Shown piece by piece: positions 24,404 to 35,000 of a stretch of DNA of 64,000 nt. The stretch lies in the NCBI RefSeq assembly GCF_017744445.1, contig NZ_JAGIBH010000008.1, positions 1-64,000 of the forward strand, given 5' to 3'. The stretch's first letter is position 1. Each line of letters opens with the position of its first letter. The notes beneath the pieces are model-generated. The model did no database searches, was not told where the DNA came from, and saw only the letters and a program-made list of their open reading frames with translations. This stretch comes from Caulobacter sp. Its GTDB lineage: Bacteria > Pseudomonadota > Alphaproteobacteria > Caulobacterales > Caulobacteraceae. The position numbers and the translations under genes are program-made.

Positions 24404-24600
24404 GTCGAAGGCAGGTCTCCTGGCTTGCGGGTCATCGCGACGGCTCCGGCCTTCCCGAGCCTCGTGCAGGCTCAGTGACACAAAATGGAGCCGCCACTCG
24501 CCGCTTACAGTTGCGGGGGCAGCGCCGGACTCCGCCCCGAAAGGCGCCACCGGCTTCCCGTCTTAGCCCCATCGCCATGCCTGGAATGGGGAACCTCGAC
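24404..24600 (-). promoter_or_regulatory. Cobalamin riboswitch controlling mesX-mesD
   Basis: Read on the minus strand, the element has all conserved blocks: GGGAAGCCGGTG, then TCCGG, GCTGCCCCCGCAACTGTAAG, GCGGCGAG, a B12-box-like GTCACTG, a G-rich GGGAAGGC, and GATGACCCGCAAGCCAGGAG with ACCTGCC. The closing P1 stem is GTCGAGG (24600-24594) with CCTTCGAC (24411-24404). It ends 140 bases before the mesX start, leaving room for an expression platform. High cobalamin should turn the operon off, when a B12-dependent MetH would suffice. Confidence 0.93.
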
Positions 24601-24642
24601 ATGATGGTTGAACACCATCGCGAGGCGACCGTCAAGCATCAT

Positions 24643-24658
24643 ATAAAGATATCTTTAT
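24643..24658. promoter_or_regulatory. Perfect 16-bp palindrome in the mesX-mesD promoter region
   Basis: ATAAAGATATCTTTAT is a perfect palindrome 43 bases upstream of the riboswitch 5' end, in the only AT-rich stretch of the region. From memory it has the form of ArsR-family methionine-cycle operators (SahR-type sites). A hairpin GATGGT-TGAAC-ACCATC (24603-24619) lies between it and the riboswitch. Confidence 0.55.
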
Positions 24659-24813
24659 GTGATTTTGCGCCATGCATGGACGATGCGCCCACCGCGGCTT
24701 CCCCGAAACCGACTTTCAGGCGAAGTCGCCATTGCCCGCGCCTAGCTGGGCACGCCAGGTCCGCTCACAAACCGGTTGCCACGGCAGCGGAAGCGCAAGA
24801 CCCGGTCCGGGTC

Positions 24814-25219
24814 CTAGCGTTGAGAGAGGCCGACCCTGACGCTCTGACCGATCTCGCCGACACCGCGCCCATCGTCGCCCAGCCACAGCGGACCATCCGC
24901 GAAGAAGTCGGGCAGCATCGGCGCCAGGGCTCGCACGCCGAAGACCGCCGAACAGGCCAGCCGGATCGGCCCTCGCGGAATCGCCGCCTTCTCCAGGATA
25001 CGCGCGGCGCAGGCCAGGGCCGCCCTGCCACTGTCGGTCAGGGACAGCTTGCGGCTGTCGTGCGGGTCAGCAAGGTGGTCCGCAAGCGTGCTTCCAGCCG
25101 GGTCAGCGCCGCGGACGCGCTGGCCTTGGTCCCATTTCGTTGGCCGCCTCCGAGAACGAGCCGCACTCGGCCACCTTGGCGAAGATCGCCCACGCCTCGA
25201 AGTCGGGTAGCTGCTGCAT
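24814..25219 (-). pseudogene. Decayed LysR-type regulator gene
   Basis: Starting at the ATG at 25219, the minus strand encodes a LysR DNA-binding domain ('[20 protein letters not shown]', 'EAANEMG'). One frameshift leads to '[20 protein letters not shown]', and a second to 'DSRKLSLTDSGRAALACAAR' and 'GPIRLACSAVFGVRALAPML'. The last frame ends at a TAG (24814-24816) after about 135 of the usual 300 codons, and parts of the effector-binding domain are missing. A perfect 7-bp hairpin with a 1-nt loop (24799-24813) directly follows. A GCGCCTC motif is repeated upstream of the start (about 25226-25246). The 24660-24813 stretch holds nothing else I can support. Confidence 0.75.
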
Positions 25220-25262
25220 CGCTCGCGCCTCGCGCCTCGCGCCTCAGCCTAACGCGGCGCGC

Positions 25263-25553
25263 CTAGTCGCGCCAGGACACCCGAAGCGTCTGCCGCTCCT
25301 TCGGCTCGATCATCAGTTCCTTCTCGACGAGCGCACGCCGCTCTGCCTGTCGCCTCAAGTTGGCGTCCACGACCCGCGCGGTCCAGAGCTCCTCGGCAAG
25401 CTCTCGGACCTCATCCGGAAGCTCCTGAAATTGTTCCAGCGGGAGAGCATTGAGGCTCTGCACCTCCTCGATCTCGACCTTTTCGGCATCGCTCAACTCG
25501 CTCTCAGGCGAGTGTGAAAAATGGTGAAGCGCCACTTTTTCGACCAAGCTCAT
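25263..25553 (-). CDS. Small acidic protein, third gene of an unassigned ATPase operon
   Basis: A 96-aa protein, Glu-rich and almost wholly helical by composition (MSLVEKVALHHFSHSPESEL, then 'DAEKVEIEEVQSLNALPLEQ'). It has no signal peptide, membrane span or cysteines. Its start overlaps the stop of the P-loop ATPase gene by 4 bases (ATGA), so the two are translated together and probably interact. The C-terminal part is more basic ('NLRRQAERRALVEKELMIEP'). It might be an adaptor or an inhibitor of the ATPase; this is inference from coupling alone. No homologue recognised. Confidence 0.7.
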   Translation of the reverse strand: MSLVEKVALHHFSHSPESELSDAEKVEIEEVQSLNALPLEQFQELPDEVRELAEELWTARVVDANLRRQAERRALVEKELMIEPKERQTLRVSWRD

Positions 25554-27850
25554 CGCCTGTCTCCCAAGATCACCAAGCCGGGGTAGATAGCGCCCAACCG
25601 CCGCAATCTTTCAAGGTTCTCACTATACCGTGTTCGAGAAGCAGGCTTGAACGAGCCGATGATCAGGATGGCCTCCCGAGCCATGTGCTTACGCAGGCGC
25701 CGACCAAGGAGATAGGGCTCGAGATTCACGCCCTGTCTTTTCGCGGCGGCCTGTTCGATCTCCTCGATCTTGCCGATCTGGTAGAGCGCGATGGAGGCGT
25801 TGCTCACGCAGTCCGCGATCCACAGCGCCAGGTCGGAATTGCGCCGCTGCAATGCGTTGGTCAGCTCCCGGTCGATCTGGATCGACGACAGGAAAGCCTC
25901 GGATAGGTAGGTTATGCTGAACAGCAGCCGATCGAGGGCCACCGCCCCCGTCGTCGTCAGATAAAGCGGGACCTCGCGGATCGTCTTAACCCCCGTCGTG
26001 CCGTCCCATTTGACCAACTCGGATCGCAGGATGACGAAAACGCAAAAATGCAGCGCATCCTGCGGAAGGTCATAGCCGATCTTCTCCAGGAAGGCCGCGA
26101 TCTCATCGGCGTTGCATCTTGGATTCTTGGCGACGAATTGGACGATTCTGACCAGCAACAGCAGCGCTGGCTGCGCGTCCGCCCCCTCGCCGATCCGCAT
26201 CCGATAGAAATAGTTGAACAGGCACCCGAAGATCCCGCCCAGCTCGTCGGCGTCGGTGACGTGCCTGGCGATTTCCTCGAAACGCCCTTGATCCAGCAAG
26301 GTCGTGATCCGGCTTGAATCGAGCTCAAGCTTCGGCATCAGCTGCCGCGAGTCATTGAGGAACAGGTCCTCGAGAACGATGTAGCGGGGCAGCTTCTGAA
26401 GGGCGTCGCTTCCGACCAGGTCCTGCCATATGACGCGAGCCCCTGTGCCGCTCGAAGCACGTCCAAAATCGTAGCTGCGCGTCTGGGAGAGCCGATGCAG
26501 AACGGACATCAGCGTCTGTCGGATGTGCGACTTCATTCGCCGCCCACTCGATCCGAAGACGAAGCTCATGTGCTTCTCGGCGCTCAAGCCCGTCGTCCCA
26601 AAGACGTCACGGTCGAACTTGGCCGTGATATCGGCGCTGAACTTGTCGCCGAGATTATCGGGTGTTTCCGAGATGCCCGTGAGGAAGCGAGCGGTGTTCC
26701 CCACCAGTTGCGCGTATCTCGGAGGAACGATCCAGTAGCAAGGATAATCCACCCGATCGCCGACGCCCCGAAAGAGCACCGTCTGGAGCTGATTGAACGT
26801 CGTATCGCGTAGATAAGCCAGGTAGTGGCTTTCCACATGGTAGCCGGACATCTGCGGATTCATGACCTTCTCATGAATTCCCTTGAGAAGGCGGACGAGG
26901 AAGTGGATGGGGAGGTTCACACCATGCTCGAACAGGAAATGTTCGATCTTAGTGCTGTCGAACCCATCGAAAGAGACCAGGAACTTGATCTTCAGATGTG
27001 ACGAAAGCTCATAGAGCACTCTGTTCCTGTCCTCGGAGGGCAGCTTCTGGATCGTGCGCAGGAATTTGCCGCGCAGCACGCGATCCAGGGTGACGGTCTC
27101 GCCATTGACGACAGTATTCCGTGTCTCTTCGAGTAGCTCATGGAGCGGCCGATCTGCCGCGCTGACATTGAGCTCAGCCAGCTTCGCGCGCTTTTGCTCG
27201 TAGGACAGTGTCCCTGACACGAAGAAATAGATCAGCAGGTCGCGCAGCTGACATTGGCGTACGAAGTCCAGGAAGGCCTTTTCGGCCTGATGGCTTGTGT
27301 CCGCCATATCCTTAGGAATGTCGTACTTCGAGAACTCTACCCGACAAGGTACGATGCCATTCGACCAGAAGCGCCTCATGCAGATGGTGAAAAGGGACTT
27401 GCTGAAGGCCGTCTTCCCGGCGCCGGTAGGACCGATCATGAGGTTGACGGTCGCGACGTTCTCTCTCGAGTTCTGCTCTATCTGCCGATTGAACTCATTG
27501 AATATGCGCTCAAACTGCCTGTCGTTCTTGAATTCGTCCTGGATCGCGTCCTCGGGCAGGTAGTTGATCGTGTTTACGATGTAGTTTTGGATCAAGCCCT
27601 GGTCGACGCAAACCCCGCCCCCTTCGCGCTCCCCCACATAGACTTCGAAGTAGTTCCGAACATCCTCCACGGATGGGAAGTGATAATTGTTGAGCACCGT
27701 CGAGATCGATGCGCCGAACGGAACGTCCGCCGATGAATTTTCGATCTGCTTAAGCGCGGAATCCGACTGCGGATAATCTATGATGATCCGCTCTCGGCGT
27801 GTGGGCGCGCCGCGCGTAGCAGCGTCCGGCGTAAAATACGGGAGGGCCAA
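25550..27850 (-). CDS. Large P-loop ATPase with C-terminal winged-helix-like region
   Basis: A 766-aa protein I cannot assign to a named family. Walker A is 'GPTGAGKTAFSKSLF' (140-154). A Walker B-like strand is 'IKFLVSFDGFDSTKIEHF' (D295, D298), similar to the hhhDG-F/L-D form of STAND/KAP-like NTPases. About 130 residues precede the P-loop. 'YPCYWIVPPRYAQLVGNTARF' (about 385-405) may be a sensor region. The last 250 residues look helical with a winged-helix-like segment ('NPRCNADEIAAFLEKIGYDL'). There is no membrane span. It lies 5 bases after the 215-aa gene and overlaps the 96-aa gene. Base composition is visibly less GC-rich than the flanks, suggesting transfer. A defence or signalling ATPase is plausible but not shown. 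Confidence 0.8.
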   Translation of the reverse strand: MALPYFTPDAATRGAPTRRERIIIDYPQSDSALKQIENSSADVPFGASISTVLNNYHFPSVEDVRNYFEVYVGEREGGGVCVDQGLIQNYIVNTINYLPEDAIQDEFKNDRQFERIFNEFNRQIEQNSRENVATVNLMIGPTGAGKTAFSKSLFTICMRRFWSNGIVPCRVEFSKYDIPKDMADTSHQAEKAFLDFVRQCQLRDLLIYFFVSGTLSYEQKRAKLAELNVSAADRPLHELLEETRNTVVNGETVTLDRVLRGKFLRTIQKLPSEDRNRVLYELSSHLKIKFLVSFDGFDSTKIEHFLFEHGVNLPIHFLVRLLKGIHEKVMNPQMSGYHVESHYLAYLRDTTFNQLQTVLFRGVGDRVDYPCYWIVPPRYAQLVGNTARFLTGISETPDNLGDKFSADITAKFDRDVFGTTGLSAEKHMSFVFGSSGRRMKSHIRQTLMSVLHRLSQTRSYDFGRASSGTGARVIWQDLVGSDALQKLPRYIVLEDLFLNDSRQLMPKLELDSSRITTLLDQGRFEEIARHVTDADELGGIFGCLFNYFYRMRIGEGADAQPALLLLVRIVQFVAKNPRCNADEIAAFLEKIGYDLPQDALHFCVFVILRSELVKWDGTTGVKTIREVPLYLTTTGAVALDRLLFSITYLSEAFLSSIQIDRELTNALQRRNSDLALWIADCVSNASIALYQIGKIEEIEQAAAKRQGVNLEPYLLGRRLRKHMAREAILIIGSFKPASRTRYSENLERLRRLGAIYPGLVILGDRR

Positions 27851-27855
27851 GGGAG

Positions 27856-28503
27856 CTACAGCACTGAGATCAAGTGACGACCAACCTTCGTCAAATGCGC
27901 GTCCGCCGTTGGAGCGGAGATCAGCCGGTAGGTGAACAGGCGCGACATCGAAAACTCGCGGATCTCGTCGAGTTCTGGATGCCTGACGTGTAGATCAAGC
28001 AGGATCTTCGCGAACTCCGAAGCCTTCTCGGTATCCAGCATGTCGTCCATCTTGAGCAGCAGAGCCAGTTCGTAGCGCGTGAGGTTGGCGCAGACCTCGA
28101 TCAGGAACTTGCGGAAAATCTCTGTCTGGTCCTGACCGCCTTCGGCGCCGAAGAAGAGGATATTGGCGAAAACTCGAGCGCGATCCTGGTCAGCCGTCGC
28201 CGCGGCCGCCACCGTCGCCTGCTCAAGAAGACTTTCGCTGAACCACGCCGCACCGGAAGCATCGCCGGCCGCGCCATTCAGAAAGGCCAGCTGTTGATCG
28301 ATCTCGTGGATCCTGGCGAACAGCTGATCCACCCGTTGGCCCTGGCGCGCGGACAAGTGGGACTCGACGATAACGGATACGCAGCCACCGACCAGGGGGA
28401 TGGCCGCGATCGCCGACCTTAATCCGACGCCGAAGGGCGAGTCCGCGTGCTGATAGACGTGCGGGACAACGTGGCCAGGCTTTGCGGCAGTAATGTCTTT
28501 CAC
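27856..28503 (-). CDS. Membrane/coiled-coil protein, first gene of the unassigned ATPase operon
   Basis: A 215-aa protein with one hydrophobic stretch ('LRSAIAAIPLVGGCVSVIVE', about 28-47), followed by a likely coiled coil ('RQGQRVDQLFARIHEIDQQL') and a helical C-terminal half that could end in a winged-helix-like fold ('RYELALLLKMDDMLDTEKAS', 'SAPTADAHLTKVGRHLISVL'). There is no cleavable signal. The general plan, a short membrane segment followed by helical repeats, recalls Abi-alpha/DUF4393-type proteins, but I see no specific match. It is the first gene of the three-gene operon 28503-25263. A role as the membrane-acting partner of the ATPase is inferred. Confidence 0.7.
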   Translation of the reverse strand: MKDITAAKPGHVVPHVYQHADSPFGVGLRSAIAAIPLVGGCVSVIVESHLSARQGQRVDQLFARIHEIDQQLAFLNGAAGDASGAAWFSESLLEQATVAAAATADQDRARVFANILFFGAEGGQDQTEIFRKFLIEVCANLTRYELALLLKMDDMLDTEKASEFAKILLDLHVRHPELDEIREFSMSRLFTYRLISAPTADAHLTKVGRHLISVL

Positions 28504-29067
28504 GGAGATCCACCAAGCTAGAGACGGAACCGAAGACCGACGCCTGGCGAACTAGACACTGTCAGCGCGCGACCGAGGCGGGTCGCGACACACCGTCGAA
28601 CGATGCGTTCACGCTTCTCCCCTCCCCACGGCCAAGGTTAGGCGCAAAAGACGAACACATGCAAGCCGTGCGCTCGACGGTCGGTACAACCGCGACCACG
28701 GACGGGCCCGACCTCGGCAGGATCGCGCCGCGCGGATCGCACCGCCTCTCCCTGCGATCGCCCCGGATGGCGCGCTGCCTGCCCGAGGCCAGAGTCATCA
28801 CTCGGCTCCGAAACCTCGGAAGCCGAACCTACGTGGCGGCCTCAAGAAAACACGCAAAAAGTGTATTATAGAAATACACGTTACTCCGATTGCAGCACCT
28901 ATTTAGTCGTGCAATGGTCGTATGTGGCGTAAATGTAACCCAGGGACGAAACTCCAGGATAACCAAACCTAGGCCTATGCCTTGGCCTCGCGGCGCGCCG
29001 CAACGCGCCTGGAGTCGAACTCTGCCCTGGCTGCCGAAACGCCTAGCCGTTGAGGGGTTGCAGAGCG
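28504..29067. other. Divergent intergenic region upstream of the toxin locus
   Basis: These 564 bases separate the ATPase operon from tcA. The half near the ATPase operon is GC-rich with no convincing ORF. The half near tcA is AT-rich and holds two inverted repeats: GTGTATT/AATACAC (28861-28867, 28873-28879) and ATTGCA/TGCAAT (28889-28894, 28910-28915). They are 155-210 bases upstream of the toxin start, and could be operators of the toxin promoter or form mRNA hairpins. A short + frame at 28659-28871 lacks coding character. Confidence 0.4.
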
Positions 29068-32000
29068 ATGAGCACGATCACGCCGGATCGCGTCAGTGAC
29101 GAGAACATCAAGGCGTTCCTGGAAAAGACGCCGGGCATCGACCTTGGCGGTTTCGACTTCCACGCCCCTGACGCCCGGCAAAAGCTGGTGGCGATGCAGA
29201 GCACGGCCGCGCCGCAAAGAGCCCCGCGCGGCAAGCTGCGCGCGGCGGCGGTGACAGCGGCTCCGGAAGCCAAGACCGCGGGCGAGGCGCCAGTGGCGCC
29301 CGAGACTCTCGAGACCCTTCTGGCGTTTCAGCGCTGCTATCGCCTGACGCGAGACGTGGCCCAGGCCGAAGGCCTCATGGCCCTGGGGCTGGACTCTGCG
29401 GCCAAGATCGCCTCGCTCTCACCCGCGCGCTTCGTCGAGGCCACCTCATCGGTGTTCGGCGACGACGTCGCGACCGCCCAGGAGGTCTATGCGCGCGCTG
29501 GCCACGTCAAGACCGCCGCGCTGCAACTCTATGGCAGCGTCAAGGACCTGACGGCCTCGCCCTACTACGGCAAGGCCAGGTTCAACAGCGCCTCCAGCGA
29601 CGTGGTCGACTACTTCACCAATCTCCCGAGCTACTCGGCGCTGTTCGGGAACATGAACTATCTCGAGACGGATCCGGGGCAGACGATCTTCAGCCCGTCC
29701 GCCTACTTCTTCGACGCGATGCGGATCGTCGATGAGTACATCACCTATCCCAACACCAGCCCGGTTCGCACCATTCCCAAGGGCTATACGCTGGAAGAGC
29801 GCCGGCCCGACCTCTTCGCGCTGAAGCTGACCCCGGACAACAGCTTCACCGAAATCCCCACGCTGGATCTCGTCAACGAGATCCTGGCGTACTCGATCCA
29901 CGCGCGTGACGGGCAGGACGCCTACCAGTACCTGGCCGCCGCGCCCTATCCGTTCAACCTGCCCTATGTCCGGCCGCTGCAGTCGCTGCGCCAGGCGCTG
30001 ACGATCATGCAGACGCCGCTGGCGACGCTGTATACGGCGATGAGCGCCCCCGAGGCCGGAACCGCGCGCGTGCAGCCGCTCGACGCCGCTCGCGAAAGCC
30101 TTGGCCTGTCGGTCACCGACCTGGCGCGCCTGGAGACGCCCGATCCGAGCGTGACGGCCGTCACCCGCGCCTATGGCTACGACATCCCCCGCGTTCCGCC
30201 GCCCTTCTCGGGCCTGGGCGTCGTCGGCACGCTGGTCGGCTCGTCCGACGTGGCCGGCTGCGGCTCCCGCTTCACCGCCGAGTTCAAGCCCGGCGACTCC
30301 ATTCAGATCGGCGGCGCGCCGCGGAAGGTCACGACCATCGCCAGCGACACGGCGCTCACCGTCGAGGCGCCCTGGACCCAGCTGACGGCGATGCCCTACA
30401 TCGTCGCGCCCAATGCGCCGCCGCCGTCACCGCCGTTCACCGGCCAGGGGACCGTGGCGATCAGCCCCGACAACGCCCAGGTGACGGGCTCGGGCACGGC
30501 CTTCTCCACCCAGATCAACGTCGGCGACACGATCACCGCCGCCCAGCAGACACGCAAGGTCGTGGCCATCGCCTCGGACACCGTCCTGACGGTCGACAGC
30601 GCCTATCCCTATATCTCGCAAGACCTCGCCTACACGGTGACGCCTCAGGCGGCCAAACCGCCGACGCCCTTCGTCGGCGCCGGCGGGGTGGTGTTCGTGG
30701 GGCAGTCGGTGACGACCACCGGCATCGGCACGCGCTTTCTGACCGACTACGCCCACGGGGGCACGATCAAGGTCGACCAGACCACTCTGACGGTCGATGC
30801 GGTGACCTCGGACACCGCGCTCTCCGTGACCACCGCCTGGCCGGCGACGGGTGGCCAGAACTATCTGGTGCAACCGGCTGAGCGCACCGGCGACGTGCTC
30901 GACGTGCTGCCTGTGACCGGCCCCGGCACGGTCAGCTGGAGCACGACATCGACCACGCTCACCGGCAAGGGCACCGAGTTCCTCAAGGATCTACGGATCT
31001 CCGACCAAATCACTGTCGGCGTCGAGACCCGGACGGTGGTGGCGATCCTGTCGGCGACGGAGGCGGTGCTCGAGCTGGCGCCGCAGAGCAACGCCGTCGA
31101 CCAGGCCTATCTCATTCTGAAGATGGATGGCCTGGACCTGGTCACCATCTTCCTCGAACGGACGGGACTGAGCACCGAAGCGCTGACGGCGCTGCTGACC
31201 CAGAACCTGTCGCCCGCCGAGCTCGCCGCGGGCGGCGCCGACGGCTTCTTCATCAACGCCACGGGCGAGAGCCCCGCGGCGATCACCACCTATTTCTGCA
31301 GTGATCCCAACAATCCCACCCAGCGCCTGGCCGGCCTGACGCTCAAGCGCCTGGATCGGCTCAGCCGCTTCATCCGCCTGGCCAACAGCTGCGGTTGGTC
31401 GTTCGCCGACCTGCAATGGGCGATGACCGCCACGGGCGCGCAGGAGATCACTACGGCCTTCGTCCTGGATCTTGGCCGGATGACGGCGGTGATGGCCAGC
31501 GAAGACCTCACCGCCACCCAGACCGCCGCCCTGTTCCATAACCTCAAGACCAGCGGGAAGATCGACGATCGCGCGCCACAGGATCCGTTTGACCTGATCT
31601 ACAACACGCCGGCGATGCTGCAGGGCCAGGACCCCTATCGCCCTGGCAGCACCACGCCGTTCGATCCCTACCGCACGCCTGTCCAGGTCTGGACCATCGC
31701 CAACATGGCGGGGGACGACGGGATCATCCGAGGACGCCTGAAGGCCGCGCTGCGGCTCAACGACGGCGATCTGTCGCGCCTTGCGCTCTACGTCCGCAGC
31801 CTGGTGGGCGCCAGCGATCCTGCCAAGCTGCCGCTGGACCTCACGAACCTGTCGTGGCTGGCGCGCCTGGCCAGCTGCGCCCAGGGCCTGGCTTGGAGTG
31901 TGGATGCCTATCTGACGTTCCTGGGCCTGCTCTACTACCCCACCGCCCAGGACTATTTCCTGCCGCCCAAGGGCGCCGTGACCTTCGCGCTCGACACGCT

Positions 32001-35000
32001 TCAGGCGCAATTCTCTCTGGCGCACTGGCTGGACGACAGCGGCTTCACCACCGCACAACTGCAATACGTTACGACCGGGGCCTCACCCTCCTTCCCGCCG
32101 CCCTACCCTGTCGCTGAACTCGCCGACTTCCAGGCCCAGACGGCGGTGGCCGCCGCGCCGCTGCGCCTGTCTTCGGCCGGACTGGCCAGCCTGCAGTTGA
32201 ACGCGGCCGAGGCCAGCGCCCTCTTCGACCACCTCGTCGGACAGGCTTTCGTCACCGACCTGGGCGTCTCGCTGCGCGACCACGCGGCCTATGGCGACAT
32301 CGCCAACTTCCTGCCGGTTCGCGCCACCGACACCCCTGTTTTCGGCTTCGACGCAGACAGTTTCGTACTCGCCACGCCGACGATCACGCCTGCGCAGTCA
32401 TCGGCGGTCTATCAGGCGTTGCTAACCTCCGCGCCCCCGATCCTGACGCCCGTCACCGGCGCCAACGCCGCGGTGGCCGAGACGTTCACGGCCACGACGG
32501 ATCTAAGCTTCCTGACGCCAATCTTCCCGCAAGACAGCACCAGCAGTATCGAGGCCGTGCGTCTGATCCTGCTGACGGCGCGCGCCGGGATCGACGGCCT
32601 GGCCAAGATCATCGCCCAGACCAGCGATCAGCAGACCCAGAGCCTCATTGACGCCCTGGCCGACTTCCTCAGCCTGTCGAAGACGACCCTTGGCGCCCTG
32701 TTCCCGATGGCTGGCCGACTGGCGCCCCTGCCCCAGGTTCTGTCCGCCTTCCTGACGCCGCTGCCGGCGGGAACCGCGCCGCCCGCGGGCCTCGCCAACT
32801 TCGTGGCCTGGCTGGCCCGGATCGGAGTGGCCAGCGACACCTGCGCCCTCGACGGAGTAGAAACCGCCTACGCGACATCACAGGATGGCGCGGTCCATTT
32901 CGGTATCGCCGACTGGGCCCATCCGACGCTTCAGAACATCGCCAGCCTTTCGGACTATGTGGCGCTGCGCAACGCCGTTGGCGCGCGCCAGGATCAGCTC
33001 ATCGCCTATTTCCAGACGCCGTCGAGCGATCCGGACACCAAGGCCCAGGCGCTCGCGACCGCAACGGCCTGGCCGTTGACCGACATCGTGGCGCTGGAGA
33101 CCTATTTCTGGCCCACGCCCACCCCGTCTGGGGCCGACACCGTGGCCGGGCTGACGCGAATGGCCGGCGTCTTTGCCCTGCAGCGCCGGCTGGGCCTGCG
33201 CACGCCGATGCTCGAAGTGCTGGTCTCCACCAGCCACATGGCCCTGGAAAGCGCGCCCGGCGTCATCGATCCGACGGCCTGGGCCACCTACGAACAGGTG
33301 GCCCAGGCGGCGTTGGCGGCTCTCAACGCCAGCTTCACGGGATCGGCGCTCGACGACGCCAACAAGGCCCTGACCGGAGCGGTTAACACCGGTTCCCGCG
33401 ACGCCCTGGTCGGCAACGTGCTGTGGTGGATGAACGCGCGCAATCCCACCCTGCGCGCCGTCAACGACCTCTACAAGTTCCTGCTTCTGGACGTGGAGAT
33501 GGGCGCGTGCGCGACCACCTCAAAGGTGGCTCAGGCCATAGCGTCGACCCAACTGTACATGCAGCGCTGCCGGATGATGCTCGAGCCGGGCGTGCTGCGG
33601 GTCGACATCCCGACCATCTGGTGGTCGTGGATCATGAACTACCGGGTCTGGGAGGCCAATCGGCGCATCTTCGTCTACCCGGAGAACTATATCGAGCCCT
33701 CGCTGCGCCAGGGCGCGACGCCGCAGTTCGCCGAGCTGGCCGACAGCCTGCTGCAGAACGACCCGACCAAGACCAATGTCGTCCCGCCCTTCGAAAGCTT
33801 CATCAAGGAGCTGGCCGTGCTGGGCAATCTGTCTCCGGTGGGCGCTTCGGAAGCGCACACCAAGGACCAGCGCAGCGGCGAGGAGAAGGAAACCCTCTTC
33901 CTGATCGGCCGCACGCGCACCCAGCCCTACCAGTTCTATTTCCGCGCGCTGGATGACGGGTCCGAGTGGAACCCCTGGATCGCCATCGACCTGACCATCA
34001 ACGGCGACCGGATCTCGCCGGTCTACGCCTTTGGCCGCCTGTTCGTGTTCTGGATCGAGTTCGACACGGCCAAGAGCAACACCATCGCCAACCAGGCCTC
34101 GAGCACCGAGACGGTCGACAAGGCCAAGATCAAATACGCCTTTTACAACAATGGCATCTGGTCGAGCGTTCAGACGCTCGACGATGCGGCCCTGATCAAC
34201 ACCTATCCCTCGAGCTATTCGACGATCAGCCAACCAGGCCCCGTCGCCGACAAGCTGCGCAAGGAAAACAGCTACTGGCAGTTTCCCTATGTCGTCTCGA
34301 CGGGCGAGGGCCTGGTGGGCGCGGGCCGCATCGCCTTCACGCCGGGCCTGGGCACGGTCGACGGCGAGCGCACCCAGTTCACGCGTGAGGTCCGCGCGGG
34401 CGACCGCATCGTCTGCATGGGTCAGACGCGCACGGTGGGCGCGGTGGCCAGCGACACGTCCCTGGTCGTCACCGAGCCCTGGACCAGCCCGGCCTCGGAC
34501 GCCGAATACAAGATCACCGCCCTGAGCCAGGGTGGACGCTACCGACCGTTTGTTGGCACGGGGACGGTGTCCACCACGACGGGCATGCCGCTGGTGACGG
34601 GCGCGAACACGCGGTTCCTCGACGAGTTCGTCTATGGCGACACCATCTCGATCGATGGCGAGGCCCATCTGGTGATCCTGATCCAGGACCAGCAGACCCT
34701 GCTGGTCGATCAGAACTGGATCGGCAGCTATACGAACGCGGCCTTCACGGTGATGCCCGGCGCCCAGGGCAAGGAAAACATCCTGATCTGCTATTCGGCC
34801 TCGGCGCCGACCCAGGCGCCCTTGGCCTTTGCCCCGAAGTCCACGACCGACAACCCGACCAAGAACAGCTTCATCGGCGCCCAGAATGCGCTGAACACCT
34901 CGGTCTATGACGGGCTGTGGCTGGCTTCGCAGTATCAGCCGAACCAACAGAACATTCCTGGCGTCGTGCCGATCGCCGATTGCAGCTTCCTCGACGCGGA

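Noticed and set aside
24765..25031. Minus-strand 88-codon open frame
   Set aside because: It is out of frame with the recognisable LysR remnant that covers the same bases.
28562..28871. Short open frames (79 codons minus, 70 codons plus) before the toxin locus
   Set aside because: Both are Arg/Ser-rich with no ribosome site, and they overlap each other; no support beyond absence of stops.
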